Positions 15,694 to 17,982 of a stretch of DNA of 17,982 bases are shown here, one piece after another (the stretch's first letter is position 1; each line of letters begins with the position of its first letter). The notes beneath the pieces were generated by a model. It was given only the letters and a program-made list of their open reading frames with translations. It ran no database searches and was not told where the DNA came from. The DNA comes from Clostridia bacterium (GTDB taxonomy: Bacteria > Bacillota > Clostridia > Oscillospirales > Acutalibacteraceae): contig CAAEIM010000084.1 of the NCBI GenBank assembly GCA_900755995.1, positions 1 through 17,982 on the forward strand, read 5' to 3'. The translations under genes were made by a program, and so were the position numbers.

Positions 15694-16905
15694 ATGGTAT
15701 CAGGACATTTACAGGTTAAAAAGGGGTACTACTACGCTGTGCTAAGCTTCTACGACAGCAAAAACAAGCGGCACGTCAAGTACATATCCACCGGACTTCC
15801 CGAAAAGGGAAACAAACGAAAAGCCGAAGCGGAGCTTGTGAAAATCCGCAACGCCTTTGAGCCGCCCGCAGAAATCGGTGAGCTTTGCTCCAATATGCTG
15901 TTCGCCGACTACCTGCTCGGCTGGCTGGAAATCGTCAAGGGCAGGGGGAAGCCCACCACCTTCGGCTCCTATGAAAGCATGGTGAAGCAGACCATCGAGC
16001 CATATTTCCGGAACAAGCCGATTACCCTAAAGGACTTGGAAGCAAGACACATCCAGCAGTTCTATTCCGAAAAGCTGAAAACCGTCAAGCCCAATTCTGT
16101 GATCCACTACCACGCTGTGATCCATCAGGCGCTGAAATACGCCATGAAAACCGATCTTGTTCCGCAGAACGTGGCGTTGAAGGTAGACCGCCCCAAGAAG
16201 AATGATTTCCAGCCGGTGTTTCTGGATGCGGCGGAGCTTCAGCGCTTATTTGAAGTGGTCAAGGGCACCAAGCTAGAGTTACCGGTTTTAGTCGCCGCCT
16301 TTTACGGTTTGCGCCGTGGCGAGGTGCTGGGGCTCAAGTGGGACGCCATTGACTTTGAACGGGGAACGCTGACCATTAAACGGACGGTAACCTCCGTCAA
16401 TGTGGGCGGGAAAACGCAGATCATCGAGCAGGAGTCGGCAAAAACAAAATCCAGTATGCGCACTCTGCCGCTGGTGGGAAGATTCAAGGAATACTTTGCG
16501 GAGGTCAAGGCGGCGCAGGAGCTGAACAAGCAGGTCTGCGGCAACTGCTACAACTATGAATACGACGGCTTCGTGTTCGTAGATGAGCTGGGTGAGAGGA
16601 TGAAGCCCGATTACCTGACCTCCCAATTTCCCGCCTTCATCCAGCGGCACGGCATGAAGAAAATGCGCTTCCATGATTTAAGGCATAGCTGCGCATCCCT
16701 CCTGCTTGCCAACGGCGTACCGCTCAAGCAGATTCAGGACTGGCTGGGGCATTCGGATTTTTCCACCACGGCAAACATTTACGCCCATCTGGATTACAGT
16801 TCGAAACTCTCCTCGGCGCAGGCGATGGTGAGCGGAATGCCGCTTCCCGAAGCGGGCGATTTCGGCAGCAGATGGGAGCAAAACGCAGAAAAAAGCGGGG
16901 AATAA
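15694..16905 (+). CDS. Tyrosine recombinase/integrase
   Basis: 403 residues, typical of ICE/phage integrases (Tn916/lambda class). Order: an arm-binding N-terminal domain (to about 60), a SAM-like core-binding domain (about 65-165), and the catalytic domain with R207 in GLRRGEV, the TKSSMRTLPL lysine region, H327-x2-R330 in HDLRH, H353 in WLGHSD and the nucleophile Y363 in ANIYAHLDY. All six conserved catalytic positions are present, so it should be active. ATG 15694 has CGGAGGT at 15678-15684, which beats the ATG at 15661. It is 115 bases from the 3' end of the tRNA-Ser gene, so it most likely integrates the element there. Confidence 0.95.
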   Translation: MVSGHLQVKKGYYYAVLSFYDSKNKRHVKYISTGLPEKGNKRKAEAELVKIRNAFEPPAEIGELCSNMLFADYLLGWLEIVKGRGKPTTFGSYESMVKQTIEPYFRNKPITLKDLEARHIQQFYSEKLKTVKPNSVIHYHAVIHQALKYAMKTDLVPQNVALKVDRPKKNDFQPVFLDAAELQRLFEVVKGTKLELPVLVAAFYGLRRGEVLGLKWDAIDFERGTLTIKRTVTSVNVGGKTQIIEQESAKTKSSMRTLPLVGRFKEYFAEVKAAQELNKQVCGNCYNYEYDGFVFVDELGERMKPDYLTSQFPAFIQRHGMKKMRFHDLRHSCASLLLANGVPLKQIQDWLGHSDFSTTANIYAHLDYSSKLSSAQAMVSGMPLPEAGDFGSRWEQNAEKSGE

Positions 16906-16907
16906 AG

Positions 16908-16946
16908 CAAAAAGCTGTTCTTTCCAAAATTATGGAAAGAACAGCT
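16908..16946 (-). terminator. Second, outer terminator on the minus strand
   Basis: AGCTGTTCTTTCC (16913-16925) and GGAAAGAACAGCT (16934-16946), 13 perfect base pairs with an 8-base loop. On the minus strand it is followed by TTTTTGC. The arms contain the GGAAAGAAC nonamer repeated in this region, so it may double as an integrase site. Confidence 0.7.
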
Positions 16947-16975
16947 CAAAACCGGGTGATTTTTGGAGCGGGCAC

Positions 16976-17017
16976 AAAAAAGAAAAATCCAGAAACCCGC
17001 ATGGTTACTGGATTTTT
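16976..17017 (-). terminator. Rho-independent terminator of the tRNA-Ser transcript
   Basis: AAAAATCCAG (16983-16992) and CTGGATTTTT (17008-17017), 10 perfect base pairs, followed on the minus strand by a run of six T (16976-16981) just beyond the stem. It lies 4 bases past the CCA end. Confidence 0.85.
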
Positions 17018-17020
17018 CGA

Positions 17021-17109
17021 TGGCGGAGCGGGTGGGATTCGAACCCACGAGCCCGTGAGGACTACCTGATTTCGAGTCAGGCCCGTTATGACCACTTCGA
17101 TACCGCTCC
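17021..17109 (-). tRNA. tRNA-Ser (anticodon CGA), CCA encoded
   Basis: Read on the minus strand: acceptor stem GGAGCGG with CCGCTCC, then G and encoded CCA; anticodon stem CCTGA/TCAGG around CTCGAAA, so the anticodon is CGA; a long variable arm AGTCC/GGGCT as in class II tRNAs; and a T arm GTGGG/CCCAC around TTCGAAT. The 3' end faces the integrase gene, making it the likely attachment site. It is intact, so the integrated element restores its 3' end. Confidence 0.95.
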
Positions 17110-17159
17110 CTATATGTTCAGCCGCCGTTTTTCTCCGCCTTTTTCCGATAGAAAAAGGC

Positions 17160-17364
17160 TTTGGAAAGAACTGACGGAAAGAACAGCAAATTGTTCAGTT
17201 TTTCGAACTGGGTAAAACCCGCATGGTTACACGGTTTTTGGTGGACGAAACGGACAGTTCCCCGCAAGATTTCGAGTGCTGCACCTTCGACCACTCGGAC
17301 AACTCTCCATATGTCAATCCGAAAATCATTTCCAAAACTTTTGGAAAGAACTGACGGAAAGAAC
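17160..17364. repeat. 180-base-period tandem repeat next to tRNA-Ser
   Basis: A 26-base match beginning TTTGGAAAGAACTGACGGAA occurs at 17160-17185 and 17340-17365, exactly 180 bases apart. Each is followed by TTCAGTTTTTCGAACTG-like and ACCCGCAT-like sequence and then a tRNA-Ser-like remnant. The ACCCGCATGGTTAC segment also appears beside the intact tRNA (16995-17008). Confidence 0.85.
17238..17308 (-). pseudogene. Decayed tRNA-Ser-like copy 1
   Basis: On the minus strand it begins GGAGAGTTGTCCGAGTGGTC, a canonical class II serine tRNA 5' half, and retains ACTCGAAAT around the CGA anticodon. The variable arm, T arm and 3' acceptor no longer pair. It is probably a pseudo-tRNA or a scar left by an earlier integration. 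Confidence 0.65.
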
Positions 17365-17418
17365 ACCAATTTTATTCAGTTTTCGAACTGTGAAACCCCG
17401 CATAAACACTGGATTTCT

Positions 17419-17489
17419 TGCGGACAAAACTTACACTGCTTCAAAAAATTTCGAGTCAGCCCCGTTATGATCACTTCATTACGTCTTCC
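17419..17489 (-). pseudogene. Decayed tRNA-Ser-like copy 2
   Basis: On the minus strand GGAAGACGTAATGAAGTGAT, then CATAACGGGGCTGACTCGAAAT, very close to the intact gene from the D arm to the CGA anticodon; the 3' half is unrecognisable. It lies at the same place in the 180-base repeat as copy 1. Confidence 0.65.
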
Positions 17490-17543
17490 TCTATCTTTGG
17501 CAACGCGCTAATCTCAAAGCGCCTTACTATGTGACGGTTTTTA

Positions 17544-17572
17544 ATTTTATCAAAAAAAATTCATATTGTCAA
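17544..17572 (-). promoter_or_regulatory. Strong sigma-A promoter of the tRNA-Ser locus
   Basis: On the minus strand TTGACA (17567-17572), exactly 17 bases, then TAAAAT (17544-17549). It points through both decayed tRNA copies to the intact tRNA-Ser, whose transcript would end at 16976-17017. No other promoter as good is seen nearer the tRNA. Confidence 0.82.
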
Positions 17573-17812
17573 CCTGTGGGGATATAATATGCAAACGCTA
17601 TCGTTAGCCGTTTATAATCTCCGGTAGCTGCCTGCTCTCGTAAACAGAGTATACCCTTTGCTCCGTGTGATTCACAGGCAAGCTTTGCATCGGAAGCCGG
17701 CTCGCGGTTGATGCCGGAAACCTTGTAAGGGCGAACTGCGTTTATCCCTATACCGTAACAAAAAATAGCCGACAGCGGGGCGCATTACACCCCGCCGCCT
17801 CTGTATCACAAT
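17573..17812. other. Intergenic stretch without a recognisable gene
   Basis: About 240 bases between the tRNA promoter and the host ABC gene. On the minus strand a frame is open from 17784 to 17569 but has no ATG, GTG or TTG, so it cannot be called a gene. The only clear structure is the hairpin at 17775-17795. Confidence 0.6.
17760..17795 (-). terminator. Likely terminator of the ABC-transporter gene
   Basis: GCGGGG (17775-17780) and CCCCGC (17790-17795) form the stem, and a run of six T follows on the minus strand (17760-17765), 9 bases beyond the stem. The gap makes it less than ideal, but it lies 18 bases past the stop codon. Confidence 0.55.
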
Positions 17813-17982
17813 TCACTCCATCAAGCCATCCCGCATACGGATTTTTCTATGGCAGCCTGCTGAGACCTCTTCATCATGCGTTACAATGAGGATTGTCATC
17901 CCCCGCTGTTTCAGCTGCTGAAAAATTTGCAGAATTTTTCCCCCGGTTTCTTCATCAAGCGCGCCGGTAGGCGCATCTGCAA
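17813..17982 (-). CDS. ABC transporter ATP-binding protein, 3' end only
   Basis: The last 55 or so residues of a gene that begins outside the window, on the minus strand. The visible part starts at Walker B/D-loop ADAPTGALDEETGGKIL and continues with MTILIVTHDEEVSAGCHRKI (the H-loop histidine in THD) to the end GLME. It is the LolD/MacB/SalX-type ATPase that pairs with FtsX-like permeases and exports peptides, lipoproteins or antibiotics. In place of the usual catalytic glutamate (DEPTGALD) it has alanine; DAPTGALD is known in one Firmicutes branch of these ATPases. It probably belongs to the host chromosome flanking the element. Confidence 0.88.
   Translation of the reverse strand, partial: ADAPTGALDEETGGKILQIFQQLKQRGMTILIVTHDEEVSAGCHRKIRMRDGLME

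Noticed and set aside
17160..17365. CRISPR array
   Set aside because: Only two copies at a 180-base period, with tRNA-derived sequence between them and no short regular spacers or cas genes.
17161..17511. + strand frame across the tRNA repeats
   Set aside because: It arises from non-coding repeat sequence and reads through the decayed tRNA copies.
17561..17588. + strand promoter TTCATA-17-TATAAT
   Set aside because: No gene follows on the + strand, and the same bases hold a better minus-strand promoter facing the tRNA.

Overview
The window looks like a low- to mid-GC Firmicutes genome, most likely gut Clostridia (Oscillospiraceae/Lachnospiraceae type). The reasons are the strong AAAGGAGG and GAGGTGA ribosome sites, sigma-A promoter spacing, and the Cys_rich_VLP, DUF6076 and MobC families typical of clostridial mobile elements. 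The gene content suggests an integrative and mobilizable element sitting in a tRNA-Ser(CGA) gene and carrying a large defence-like cargo. No species name can be given from the sequence alone.

Bases 1-10202, all + strand, are a tightly packed operon-like cargo. In order it holds: the C-terminal part of a large unrecognised protein; a class V aminotransferase/cysteine desulfurase (DndA/SufS-like); a PLD-nuclease/DEAH-helicase fusion; a 58-residue small protein; a DndD-like SMC-type ATPase; an unrecognised 174-residue protein; a sigma-70-like protein; a GIY-YIG nuclease-like protein; and a DGQHR (DndB-like) protein. Most junctions overlap or are less than 50 bases apart. DndA-, DndB- and DndD-like genes beside a nuclease-helicase argue for a system related to DNA phosphorothioation, or at least to sulfur-linked DNA modification and restriction. 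No DndC-type sulfurtransferase or DndE is visible, and a sigma factor and a GIY-YIG protein are unexpected members. This is the best candidate for a poorly described system.

Bases 10203-16905 are the element core, visibly more GC-rich. A DUF6076 gene runs on the minus strand. Divergent from it, behind a promoter pair framed by a 12-bp inverted repeat, lies a + strand module: a roughly 250-base structured leader, an excisionase-like HTH protein, a Cys_rich_VLP protein, a RepA-like ATPase, a ribbon-helix-helix protein, a hairpin-rich oriT candidate, MobC, ParB and a tyrosine integrase. No relaxase is present in the window.

Bases 16906-17982 hold the attachment locus. An intact tRNA-Ser(CGA) is read on the minus strand with a terminator just beyond it. 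Upstream of it are two decayed tRNA-Ser-like copies in a 180-base repeat, then a strong minus-strand promoter. The far right edge is the 3' end of a host ABC-transporter ATPase gene. The left end of the element lies outside the window.
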